DNA of 64,000 nucleotides from Rotaria sp. Silwood1 (lineage: Eukaryota; Rotifera; Eurotatoria; Philodinida; Philodinidae): assembly GCA_905250075.1 (NCBI GenBank), contig CAJNOP010000112.1, forward strand, positions 476,210 through 540,209. Direction: 5' to 3'. A program made the translations under genes and the position numbers. Below are positions 44,247 to 55,792 of the stretch, in pieces; position 1 is the stretch's first letter; the number at the start of each line of letters is the position of its first letter. The notes under the pieces were generated by a model. The model did not search any database. It saw only the letters and a program-made list of their open reading frames with translations, and had not been told where the DNA came from.

Positions 44247-47200
44247 ATGTCATCAAATGCAAATACAACAGCCACGATGGATTCCATCAAAAAGAAAATG
44301 CAATCTATGAAACTTGAAAAAGAGAATGCTGCCGATCGTGCCGATCAAGCCGAACAAGCTCAAAAGGATTTAGAAGAAAAACTCAAAGGAGTATGTTTTG
44401 TGTTTTCTTTTTTCATTATTCAATTTTGATAATAAAAATTTTTATTCATTTATAGTCTGAGGAAGAAAGCAATGGTTTACAGAAAAAGATTCAACAGGTC
44501 GAAGCAGAACTTGATGCTGTTCAAGAACAATTAGCCGAAGCCAATGCTAAGCTTGAAGCCAAAGAGAAGGCTGCTACTGATGTAAGTCTTCTTCATTAGT
44601 TTTACATTATTCATTACTAATTAAACTGTAAATTGTCTAAGTTCGTTTTCACTTCTGTCTATTTATTCAAATACCTATTGAGAATATATCCCTCTTTATA
44701 TATATGTATATATGCTATATCGCCGAGAACATTAAATAATATATGTTAAGCTTTCAACAACAATCTAATGAAATCCCCTCAAGATAGACTAGTTCTTTAC
44801 GTGTAATCACAAATAAATATTGCAGAAAGTAAAGCAGCAGCTGTATAAATTGCATATATTAGGTATACCTAGGTGGCGCCTATGTCCAATCACAATATTT
44901 TTAAATCTATATATATATACCTAATAAATGAACATCATACAATTCTTCATTCATGGTTCTTTTTTGTCAAGAGAGGTAACTAATTCCGATGACATCTATT
45001 CAACTCATCGATAAGGAGGCATTCACAACATGAATCATGGTTGTTCAAAGTAGAATAGTGTTCTATTGACCACACACCATACAAAATAGATAAAAATAAA
45101 ATGTCTGCAAATTTAAATAATGGAATTTTACGAACATTAAATCGTACGCCACAACAAAGTTCTAGTTCTTCAATCATGAATGAATCAGGTAGTTCTGTTA
45201 TTGATACAATTCGAAAACGTATGCAACAAATGAAAGATGAGTTGGCGAAATCTCAAGATGAATTGCATGCATATCAGATTGAACGTGAACGTGAAAAACA
45301 TGCACGAGAACAAGTGTGATTCTAGTTTATTAAGAACAAAAGAAAAATCTATTTTTTTTTTTAAATAAATATTTTAGGCTGAAGGTGAAGTAGGTGGTCT
45401 TCAACGTCGTATACAATTAGTTGAAGAAGATCTCGAACGTACTGAAGAACGTCTTACACAAGCTACACAAAAACTTGAAGAAGCTTCAAAAGCCGCTGAT
45501 GAAAGTGAACGGTAAGTAATCATACAAAATAATAAAGATACGTTCTTCTTCTTCATTAGCATTGAGAAAATCCCCAAGGTAAAAAAAGAAAACATACACA
45601 CACACAAAAACAAATTTTTTAGAAAACGTCTTATTCTTGATGGCAAAGTATCTGGTTTTGGTAACAGATATGATACACTTGAACAGCTATTCAAAGAGGC
45701 AAAACAATTGGGTCATATGAATGAGAGAAAATATGAAGAGGTAGAAAATATCAAATATTAAAAATGCTAATTTTGCTTTAATTTTTTTTTCTACTAACAC
45801 TGCACTATTTGATTATCTTTGTTAGCGAAGTAGTGAGTTGGGGAATGGGATTTAAGTTATCTATTGATTATTAACTTTTTTTTTGTTTTTTTTTTTTTTT
45901 TAATATTTATCTATTTCTTCTTTCTTCTTTCAATCTCCAGTGGACGCAAAGGTCTCGAACAACGTACATACCAGGATGATGAACGTATTGCTACACTTGA
46001 ACAGCAATTGGCCGAAGCACAGCTTATAGCTGAGGAGTCCGATCGAAAATATGATGAGGTGATTAGAAAAAAAATAAATAATTCATTGAATGAGTATCAT
46101 TTGAATATAAATAAAAAAAACAAAATACTAAGAGATAAAAAGTAAAAACTGAGTCATTTTAAATATGAGTCCAGGTTGCTCGTCGTATTGCTATTATGGA
46201 AGTCGATTTGGAACGTGCTGAAGATCGTGCTGAAGCCGCCGAAGCGTAAGATGCATTCGTGTTTCTTTTCTTTTCTTTTCTTTATTTTTATTCTTTCATT
46301 TGCACGATGAATTTGTTCATTTTTCTGATTTTACTAACTTGCTCTTCATTTTTTGTTTTTTATGCATGAGGTTTGATGTGTATATATCATTTTAATTTTA
46401 GGTAGCACGTAAATTGAAAGTACGTGAAGGTGAATTGGAAAGACTTGATGATCGTGCACAAAGATTTGAAGAGTATGCAGCATGATTAAATTTTTGTCCT
46501 GCATGTGTTTGCTGTTTTGTTTTTCTCCCTTATAGTAAAATTGCTCAATATGAACAGGATGTGAAACATTTACATTATGAATTACGTTCAAAAGAAGTTT
46601 TTTTAACTAAGGTAAAAACATATGTTTAAAATTTTTTAGAAAAACTCTTGAACTTGAAGAAGAACTCAAAGTTGTTGGTAATAACATGAAATCACTTGAA
46701 GTTTCTGAACAAGAGGTAGTTCATAGAAGAGTGTTATATAAAATTGTTTGAAAACCCCAACCTTTACTTCATATGGAATAGAATAATAATGATTAATAAT
46801 ATTGTTTTATTATATATTTTAGGCTATACAACGTGAAGAAAGTTATGAAGAACAAATTCGTGATTTAGCTACACGCCTTAAAGATGTAAGTTTCGATTCT
46901 TCGTTTTTTTTGTTTTTTTAATTATTTTTGAGAAATAATGAGAATTGAATTAAATAAATGGTATAACAAAATATATATTAATCTCAATCATACGAGTATA
47001 GGCTGAACAACGTGCTGATCTTGCTGAACGTACAATGGCCAAATTACAAAAGGAGGTTGATCGTCTCGAAGGTAATATCACAATAATAAAAAAGATTCAA
47101 TGCACATTCAGCCTCCTCCATTTGCATGGGTTTTTGTTATTCTTTATTATTTTCTTTTTTTGTTTATTATTTTATATTTTATATTTAATATTTGCATGCT

Positions 47201-48665
47201 GCATGTATATTAGTTGTGTGTGTATATATATATATGTATATCTAGACGGAAAACAAAGCTGAGCATGCCACCCGTACAATGCTTGTCTTACAGAGAAAAA
47301 CAGATCAATTGAAAGGTATAATTTTCAAATGAATTTTTCTTGTTAGATAGAGATAAAAAAATACCTTTGAGAGATCTATGCCTGTAGGGTAAAATGGCGT
47401 AATATTTCATTAAAAAGAAAAAAATTATTTATGATAACATTATCGATCGTTTTGTTTGAACAATGATAATAGTCAGTCTCTATCAATGATGTTGAAAACG
47501 AAAGAATTTTATCGTCAACGTCGTTATGTATTGCGTAGACTTGCTAAAAAAAAAAAGATCCCATGATGTCGAATATGACATATAATAATTAGCAACTGCT
47601 TAAGTCCCTTCCACTGTTTCTATATGTGAAAATCAAATTTTTTTTGGTCTTTAGAGACATTCTTCAGAAATCATGGAAAGGAACCTCCTTAATCAATAGA
47701 GCATACACTATAAAGCATTTGTTTCTATTCTTAAGTATTATTTTCATAGAAAATTTCCTATGATTTGAATGAACACTTCATACTAGATGCTAAACACTAC
47801 TAATCGATACATATTTCGATATTAAAACTGTGCGTGATATTTTCTATAGATTATACACTCTAGCTTTATTTGACACTGAATAGATGTGTTGTAGTCACTA
47901 GATGACACAAATGAATTATAGAATAATTCAGTTTTCAGTAATAGTAGTAGATTCTTTAAATTATTGTGTAATTCAATTGCATTATGAACTTGTTGTAGTT
48001 TCATATAAACTAGTTCACATGAGAAAAATCGAATAGTAATTTTCACAAATCTTTTGATAAAAGAGTCTATTTGTTAATGCTTATCTTTTGAAAAGGATAT
48101 AAAGATATGTCATTGAAAAAATAAATAAATAAATTTCATATGTATATATATATTACTAACACTGCTGCATGTTCTAACCAAATTTAGTATGATTATTCCC
48201 TTATTCTATCCTGCATTTGTGTGCGTGTATTTCAGGCGAAATAACAAACGAGAATGTACGCAGCAAAAGTTTGCAACGTGAAATGGATTCTATGATCAAT
48301 GATCTGCAGAATGTACTTTGATTCATTTGTTTGTTTGTTGTTGTTGTGTGTGTTGTGAAATTTCAATTTTTATTTCTTCGTCTTATCATTACCATTATTA
48401 TTATTATTATTATTATTATAATTTTGTATGTATGCATTTTATTGATCAATTCCTTTTAATCGTAAGCGAAATATTTGCTTTATTATTTTTGAATGAAGAT
48501 CATTTTGTTGTTGTTGTTGTTGTTGTTGTTTTTTTCGTTCTTTTGATAAAAGAAAATATTAAAAAATTTTCTTCTTTTACAGACGAATTACTTGCCGAAA
48601 AAGAGAAATACAAGAATGTCAGTGACGAACTTGACATGACATTGAACGAATTGTCGGGTTATTAA
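44247..48665 (+). CDS. TPM: Tropomyosin with paired alternative exons
   Basis: A coiled-coil actin-filament protein. The canonical chain uses exons 44247-44390, 44456-44581, 45378-45511, 45941-46058, 46175-46245, 46640-46715, 46823-46885, 47002-47071 and 48583-48665 (294 aa). The in-frame ATG at 44277 ([18 protein letters not shown]) gives exactly 284 aa, the universal muscle length, and has a better Kozak context (GCCACGATGG). Canonical motifs include [53 protein letters not shown] and [13 protein letters not shown] second first exon is at 45101-45313. Divergent alternatives of identical length exist for four internal exons (45623-45740, 46402-46472, 46536-46611, 47246-47315) and a second last exon at 48236-48321. 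Heptad character persists in all. AATAAA lies at 48984. Confidence 0.93.
45101..45313 (+). promoter_or_regulatory. Alternative first exon of tropomyosin
   Basis: [20 protein letters not shown] begins a 71-codon exon inside the intron after exon 2. It ends at KHAREQ with a GTGTGA donor and joins in phase 0 to the shared exon at 45378 ([13 protein letters not shown]). It replaces the first two exons, so a separate internal promoter is implied upstream (about 44600-45100), as for the short cytoskeletal tropomyosins of other animals. With canonical downstream exons it would give a 275-aa isoform. Confidence 0.75.
48386..48531. repeat. Trinucleotide microsatellites in tropomyosin last intron
   Basis: An (ATT)n tract at about 48392-48420 and a (TTG)n tract at about 48505-48530 lie between the two alternative last exons. 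Both are simple repeats. They are open in frame by composition and explain the spurious tyrosine- and valine-rich frame across them. Confidence 0.85.
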
Positions 48666-49143
48666 GCAACGAAATTATTTTATTTTGGTGGTGGTGACAG
48701 CAACAGCAACAAGCATTTTTTTTTTCTCACATGTGTTTTCCTCTTTTGTCTATTATACCTCTATCACCTTTCTGTGAATTTGTATGTGCGCAACAGCGGC
48801 AGCAGAACAACCGTTGCTTTTTTTTTCTGTTTTTTACTACCACAACAAAACAATCGTTTTCTTTTTTCGATTAGATCATGCACACTTACACATTTTTTTT
48901 TTCTTTTTCTTATAAAATTTATCATATTATGTCTCTATAACTAGTTCATTCTTTTTCTTCTTTGAAATATTTTAAATCGTACAAATAAAAAGACAAAAAA
49001 AAAATAACAATAATAACATGTTAGTAAATGATGTAAGCGTATTGTAAAGAAAGAACAGAGATAAATCTGATCTTACCTTGCTTTGATAAGAAACATGTAC
49101 GCTTGTCGATATGTCCTTATACGAAAGAGACACTTAACAAAAG

Positions 49144-50748
49144 ATGCAAGCTACTCTTGACCAAGAATTGGACACAATTGAACGAAATAGTGAAGGTTGG
49201 TATTCGTTAACGTTTTATGATCGAACATTATTACAAAGACTTAGTACATGTTTGGAATCATGTCTAGCAGTAACATCAGATAATACTTTTCTTAATATGA
49301 TTATCAATCGACAACCACAAGTATTTGATATGTTTGAATACGTTGCTGCACATTTATTCAAACAATGGTATCATCAACAACGTACATTAATTGTTGAACA
49401 ATTAAATTATTTAACTATTGTTGGTAAATTTAATCGACGTTTGACATTAACATTACAAAATGATAATGATGATATTGATAGTATTGATCAAAATAGTGAA
49501 CATACAAAAAATAACCTTGAACATCATAAACGTGTACGTGAATTATTATTCGATAATAATAAAGAATTATTTGATATTTTAATGAAAATTTTACCAAATA
49601 TGAATAAAAATGAATTAGATTTTATTGAAATGATTATATCATGGTATGAATCTTATATGTTTTTTGAACATAGTTATATTGATTCAACATTAGATGAAAA
49701 ATTTCTTTATTTTAATCATCAAATAATTCGATGTTTAAATTCAAATGAATATCAACAATGTATATTATCTATAGAAAATAGTCAAACAATGATTATAACA
49801 ATACATCATCGATTTTTTTTAGGTATATGTACAATGGCAATGGGTATACATGTTAATTGTGATGAAAATGAATGTGATAATGCAAAAATTATATTAGAAT
49901 TATATTTATCAAATTATATTATTTTTATAAATAATTTTTTAATACAAAATCAAATTAATTTATCTTGTTTAACAGGTATTATAACATTTCTTATTAATTA
50001 TACATTAATTATTGATAATGATAATAATCGACAATTATTAATTAATTTATTTTCATTAATTCTTAATAAAAATATTTATATGAATATATGTATTAATTGG
50101 TCAACATATGAAACAATATTAATTGATTCAATAATATGTTATTTAATTATATATTGTTTTGATAATCATTTATTAATTCAATATTTAATTCAAACAGATG
50201 AAAATTATATAAAAAAATTAGAAAATTTAATTGAAAAAGCTCAAACATGTGGAAATCGTCGTATTGAAATAATGTCACAATTATTTTTACTTATATTAAT
50301 AAGTTCAACAATAAATCACAATGATTTATCAGAAAAATTATTTCTTACATGTTTAAATTATATTCAAATGTCATTACAAAATATTCATTCATATCATTAT
50401 AATCGAATACCAATGAGTATGTTTTTTAAAAGTTTAATACATATTGTAAAATATGATTATATACAAGAATTGATTTGTCAACAATATTTAAATTTATTTA
50501 CAAATGTTGTTATTAATTATGAAATTAAAAATCTATACGATAATATTATTTATTGTGAATGTACAATGATTACATTGAGTATTCTATGGTCATTATCATT
50601 TAATGAAAATATTAAAAATCTTTTAAAACAAAATGAACAAAATCTTTTTGATATTATTCAAAAAATAAATAAAACTACAAATGAGATGTCTGTTCAACAA
50701 GTAACATGTGGATTACTTTATAATCTTGATCAATTGGATTTATCGCAA
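49144..50748 (+). CDS. Large helical-repeat (ARM/HEAT-like) protein, 5' exon only
   Basis: An ATG at 49144 opens 535 codons that end exactly at a strong donor (TCGCAA|GTAAGT at 50749). The protein is Leu/Ile/Asn-rich and all-helical in character, with RTLLQRLSTCLESCLAVTSD near the start and MSVQQVTCGLLYNLDQLDLS at the end. I recall bdelloid proteins with such helical N-termini carrying a C-terminal TIR domain; that part is inference and no TIR is seen here. Downstream lie an inverted-repeat sequence, a gap and telomere-like DNA, so the 3' exons are missing, far away, or lost. The frame has no internal stops. It starts just 478 bp after tropomyosin on the same strand. Confidence 0.6.
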
Positions 50749-50792
50749 GTAAGTTCAAGAATTTAGTATTAATTTTTGAAAATAAGTCGCTT

Positions 50793-51074
50793 GGGCAGAA
50801 TTCTTATAACTTTTGAAAGGAAAGTGGTAGAGACTTGCGGTTTTCATCATTTGAAAGAGGACATCGGGCACATAGATATGACTCAAAATTTGATTGGTCG
50901 GCAATCCACCAACCAGGCGAGTGCTCGTTGGACATTTTCACAATCAAATATTTGGCACATTTTCCGATCAATTTTGAATCCGTAAGTGACCATACGATAG
51001 AGAAAATTGTTCTCTTCCGATCTACACAAGGCCGACCTTTCTAGCTTGTTCCGTTCAAGAGTTATAAGAGTTTT
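50793..51074. repeat. Inverted-repeat element next to the gap
   Basis: TTCTTATAACTTTTGAAAGG on the left (about 50801) and the complement of TTCCGTTCAAGAGTTATAAG on the right (about 51044-51063) match except for scattered substitutions. The enclosed sequence has clearly higher GC than its surroundings. The right end runs into the N gap. It is probably a small DNA element that landed in or beyond the intron of the preceding gene. Confidence 0.5.
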
Positions 51075-51174
51075 NNNNNNNNNNNNNNNNNNNNNNNNNN
51101 NNNNNNNNNNNNNNNNNNNNNNNNNNNNNNNNNNNNNNNNNNNNNNNNNNNNNNNNNNNNNNNNNNNNNNNNNN
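51075..51174. other. Assembly gap (100 N)
   Basis: Exactly 100 N bases, a placeholder length. The first bases after the gap are CCCACACCCACA, so the hidden sequence may be an array of this unit that defeated assembly. Confidence 0.99.
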
Positions 51175-51186
51175 CCCACACCCACA
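51175..51186 (-). repeat. Telomere-like CCCACA units at gap edge
   Basis: Two exact CCCACA units follow the gap. The complement TGTGGG is the telomere unit I recall for bdelloids such as Adineta vaga. Two units alone could be chance, but the position at the edge of a gap and a longer array at 59.8 kb make it notable. Confidence 0.5.
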
Positions 51187-52907
51187 ATAACTGCTGATGT
51201 ATAGAAACTTAAAATGCACACGAATAAGTCTGTATGTAGAAACGTAAAAATAAAAAGTTTAAATAGCATAACCAAGTATTTGTTGTAATATGTATGGTGA
51301 AATTATGACCTGGTAAACTAAAGAAATATTCACATGTTTTTCCTACAAGTTATGAAATCAATAGTTATCGTCGTATTTATAATTCTTTTATATGTCTCAA
51401 TACAAGAAAGTGGAAGAACTTTTATTGATTTTTTTCAAAAAAAAAGTAAGATACTAATCTCTAACTACAAGTCTTTATTAAAAAAAGTCTACTGAGTCGT
51501 CGGTTCGTTGTATTCTAGTGGTACATTACACGAGTGAGACAATCGTTCGATAAGACTGCTTTATTTTCCGTTAGAAGCCAACAAGGGGATGCGTGTAGAA
51601 GAATAGAAGACTCATATACACATTCTTTCAAAATGATTTTACTTATAATTAAAGACATATCATAGGAATTACATTTTTAAACCAACAATGAGTTTCATAA
51701 ATAGCTACATTTCTTCCAGTCGATTCAATTGGTAGATCGAGACCACCACCTAATTGATAAATCATAAATCCAGATTATTGAATTATTGCTTTCAATGATC
51801 ACCTAGCCATTCTTAATCAACTGCATTTTCAATGAAATTTGAGAGAGATGTGTTGAAGACAATACAGAAACAAAGAGAAAAGTTGATTCAAGTTGGGAAC
51901 AACATATTTATATCCTAATGGATGGTATGTAAATCAATGTTGCCTTTGCTTTTATATTGGAAATTATTATTTTTGTATTAATGAGAAGGACAACAAGAAC
52001 ATATAAACTTTGTAGGAGATCAAACAAGTGATTGAGTATATGCAAATAGCAATGATTAAGACATAACGTGTTTCCATTGAATACCCATGTGATAACTACT
52101 GTCGGTTTTTTTTTGGAAAGTGTTGTGTCATAATGTATCGTATTAATACGAGTGATTATTTTTGAAGTCTGTCAAAACTGATACAAAAATTGAGTCGATT
52201 TCGATACATTCTGGTAATGGTTAGTGCATCTAAAGTGCTCGTTTGTTTGATTTGAATTCTTTCTAATAAATAACTTGACTTTGAATAGAAAAAAAATTCT
52301 AGACATGGTTGACTTGGAATGGTTTTATTATATAGATAAATTATTTATAAACAAGATGGAAAAAGAATATCCAAAAAAAAATCTTACCTCAGATACTAAT
52401 TACAAGAAAGATAAAAATTACAGGTGAATTTCGAATCATGAACAAGTACACTTATCTTTTGTCTGGTTGCTTAAGTAAAACAATATTATACATTAATAGT
52501 GAAATCTTTCATTTCAAGAATGAAAAAATGAATATTCCTCGGTTCTCGGTTTCAGTTTTACTCTGTTTTTCTTTACTCCGGTATGCTTCAAGATAATTCT
52601 GCTCATTAGCTACTTTTAAAATACAAATATATAGGATATTATTTGCCCTAGATACAGTTGAATATTTTATTTCATAATTTTATCAGAGAAAATGATCACA
52701 TACAAATATCCTATAGCAGTCTTTCATGCAAGAAACATTACTTTATATGTATTTTTATAAAATTCAAAAGCAAAATAATATGACGAGTCAATAAATTATT
52801 GATTGATCATGTTGTTTCACTAAAAGCTCTACTATGATGAAAATCTGAGTTGCTTAACCTAGCAGATGTTGCTCTCAGAGCAGGTATTAAATGTTTTGTC
52901 ATCATTT
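51187..52907. other. Spacer; one small coding-like fragment
   Basis: No gene seen. At about 51660-51765 the minus strand reads MIYQLGGGLDLPIESTGRNV and on to IYETHCWFKNVIPMICL-stop after an ATTAG acceptor-like site, perhaps an orphan exon. The remainder is AT-rich with no motif. The 3' UTR of the minus-strand gene at 52908 lies at the right end. Confidence 0.35.
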
Positions 52908-53723
52908 TCACTCTACAACTACTGAACTATCATGTTTTTCATGTTTCAGTTCGAACTCGTTTGATTCACTAACACGTCTTTGTCGAAGATTTGTATGTTT
53001 CGGACGAACAAATATACTTCTATAGTGTTCTATTCGAGATGTTACCGATTCTTCGGAATCGATCGATGTTGTACTGATAATACTATCGCGAATAGGAAAA
53101 GATGTATCTGATTCGTTACAATCATTATTATGTATTGATTCTTGATACGTATCAAGTTCATTTTCTGTCGCAGATAACAATCGTTCGTTAGCATTGTGAC
53201 GATATACTACAGTGTCTGAGTGGATCGATGGTGAATTGATAGGATGATAAATTCGATATGATTCATTCAATACAACGGGAATATTGCTGTCTACAGAAGG
53301 AATATCCGAAATATTTACATTCATGATTTGTGATTTGAAAATATTTTCTTTAGATATGGGAGGTTCGTTTGAATCGATTGTTGTCGAAGCAATAATTATG
53401 TTATTAAGTGGATTTGATTTATCAGACTCCATTGAAATTTCTTTATTAATAGTATTATGATAATGGTTTGATTCGGTTGATTTATTAGGTGTCTTTGATA
53501 TGACAGATTCTGAATGTGGTGTTAAATCTTCTGACTCATTGGGAATGATCGATGAAACAACTTGTTTTGTTGGTATTAATAATGGGTTTTCATAAACATC
53601 TGTCGAAGATGTTTTTGAGATGTTTGAGTCACCTGATATATCTTGAACGGTATTAACATGTGAGACGTTTGAATTGGATTTCTCCAGTGCATTTGGTGTG
53701 ACTTTCACTTGTATACAACCCAT
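52908..53723 (-). CDS. Serine-rich protein with myristoylation-type N-terminus
   Basis: A single-exon 271-aa frame from the ATG at 53723 to TGA. It begins MGCIQVK, with Gly2 fit for N-myristoylation and Cys3 for palmitoylation, so it is probably anchored to the inner face of the plasma membrane. The rest is Ser/Asn/Asp/Ile-rich and looks disordered, with repeated SIDSxE, ISKT and PNxS motifs, many potential phosphorylation sites and a basic patch RPKHTNLRQRR near the end. No folded domain is recognised. Codon use matches the nearby genes. It diverges from the DUF1761 gene, 1.5 kb away. The function is unknown; a scaffold or signalling adaptor is possible. Confidence 0.65.
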   Translation of the reverse strand: MGCIQVKVTPNALEKSNSNVSHVNTVQDISGDSNISKTSSTDVYENPLLIPTKQVVSSIIPNESEDLTPHSESVISKTPNKSTESNHYHNTINKEISMESDKSNPLNNIIIASTTIDSNEPPISKENIFKSQIMNVNISDIPSVDSNIPVVLNESYRIYHPINSPSIHSDTVVYRHNANERLLSATENELDTYQESIHNNDCNESDTSFPIRDSIISTTSIDSEESVTSRIEHYRSIFVRPKHTNLRQRRVSESNEFELKHEKHDSSVVVE

Positions 53724-55222
53724 AAAATGATTTTGTTCTAATTAATAAACTTTTGATGGAGTTGTCATGAAAATATTCTTTTTCTTTTCTTATTATAATT
53801 TATGATCAATTCTTATTCGTAAACGATCGAATATTATCTTATCAAAAAATTAAATACCAACGCAAATAAAAGATAACATTAAGAAATTCTCAGCATAAAC
53901 TGTTGACAAACTCTTTTAGAAAGTTATATCAATGAAGTATGATAGTGTCAATATTATTATGTTATACTACAAAAATAACAAAGTAATGTAGAATCAACTG
54001 CGTTAAAGGTAAAACAACTTCAATTATTTCTATTCAAAGATAACGATGGAACAATGTCCTTCTTATAATTCTCAAAGTATGAAACCTTGAAAAATTTTTC
54101 TTGCAACTTCATGATATACTTAATCAACTTGGTACTATAATAATTTTTTCATCATTATTATATATTTCAGTGTATGATATCACAGATAATATTCAAACAG
54201 TTTGATAATGAATATTGACTAAACTTTAGTTTGTGTCTTCTTTTAACATCTGGTATCTCAGAGACGTCAATAAATGTGCAAGAGAGGGAAATGGTCGCGT
54301 GAGAATACGAAAAGTTGTACATATGTCGTGCTTTACCTTTGAATTGATATTTTACGCATGAGCAGACCTCGATGAATATATGTAAAAGTAATACAAATGC
54401 TTTTTTGGTGGCTATTAAAAGACAAGAAACCTGTAAATCTTTTTGAGAGTGAAATTAATGAGAACGAGATAATGCTAATTTTTTCCATGTTGCAACGTGA
54501 AGAATTTTGCAAATGATAAATTTTAAAATTTTTTTGAAACTTTACCATGATTTTGTCATAGAATACAAGCATTTATCCTAGTGCTAAAGACTATACATTC
54601 GACTTCATACGAAAACTATGAAGATGAACAGATTATGTTCGTATGGAAATGATACTGAAGAAAAACGTTGAAAAGTCTAGTATAATCTAGTTATTATTAA
54701 GTTCACTGTCAAAAAAATTGATAACTTTCTACCTTAAAATAATAGTTACTAAAACAACCTTTTGTAACTAAAGAAAACTTTTCGGAAGATCTGAAACCTG
54801 TTGAATATTAGATTGTTACATGTAAGATTTGTTCAAAAACTATTATTTAGAAGAAAAATCTTTTAAATAATCTGTCGGAATAGGGCTAATGTATGTTTTC
54901 ATAATAAGGATATTTTATTTTGATTAAATCAAAAAGTTTATTTAAATCGATTGTAGTGAACTCTTTTTGTTTTTTAAATGATGAAAAATTTTACAAAATA
55001 ATATATAATTTATTTTAAATTATTGATATTCTATCACTAATTATCATTATTCTTCAATCGAAAAAAAAATTATTTTTTAATATACTAAACGCGTTTTAAA
55101 AGAGTCCAATGTATTACTGAACAAAGATCATATCGTATATAGTAAAACTATTGTAAACTTACATTTCTGAATTCGATTACTACTACGTACTTTCTGATTA
55201 TTTTTTTTTTCACAAAAAAAAA
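53724..55222. other. Divergent intergenic region
   Basis: It lies between two genes transcribed away from each other and should hold both promoters. A 79-codon minus frame at 54333-54572 has no motif. The sequence is AT-rich, with poly-T and poly-A at 55200-55222 directly before the DUF1761 start codon. Confidence 0.4.
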
Positions 55223-55792
55223 ATGTTGGAACTTTTATCAATATCATTTACATTTACATCATTAGTAAAAATTCTTTTAATTCTTGGTATTACTATGTTT
55301 CTTGGTAAGGTATGGTATTCACCGATAGGTTTTCAAAAACAATGGATGAATGCAATGCAATGGAAAGAAGGTGATTGTGATGAATGTCATACTATGGGTA
55401 TTGTTATGGCAAATTTAGGAAGTTTATTAAGTTCTATGGTTTTAAATATATTGTTAATTGCATTCAATATTCGAAAACATCAATATCTTAGTGCTATGTT
55501 GGCTGCTGGAATACTATGTGGTTTTTATGCAGTAAGTTTTTGTATTAAAAATAATATTTAATATTTAGTACTAAATGAGCGAGTTCAAGGATTGTTTTAA
55601 ATTGTTTAGTTTGTTATTTATGATTGAGATATCTTTAAAATTTCTCATTTTCTTTTGTAGTTTAATGGTTGGAACCGTGTATTTTTTTCAAAAAATTCTA
55701 ATCGCCAACACAATCGTACATTATATTTACTTGATATTGGTCATATGTTTGTTCTTTATTCACTTGTATCACTTGTATTAGTTAGTTTTTAA
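55223..55792 (+). CDS. DUF1761-type integral membrane protein
   Basis: Two exons (55223-55531 and 55661-55792, phase 0, GTAAGT...TTTTGTAG) give 146 aa. Four hydrophobic segments can be seen: about residues 5-28, 57-85 and 88-103, then one near the C-terminus after the FNGWNRVFF loop. FLGKVWYSPIGFQKQWMNAM near residue 28 matches the conserved FxxGxxWYSPxxFGxxWMxxMG region of DUF1761 proteins, which are mostly known from bacteria and fungi and have no assigned function. A loop with DCDECHT is distinctive. Possible horizontal origin is inference; the intron shows that it is settled in a eukaryotic genome. AATAAA at 55901 may be its polyadenylation signal. Confidence 0.75.

Noticed and set aside
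48318-48665. 115-residue frame with Tyr and Val runs
   Set aside because: Only its last part is the tropomyosin last exon; the rest is intron and microsatellite.
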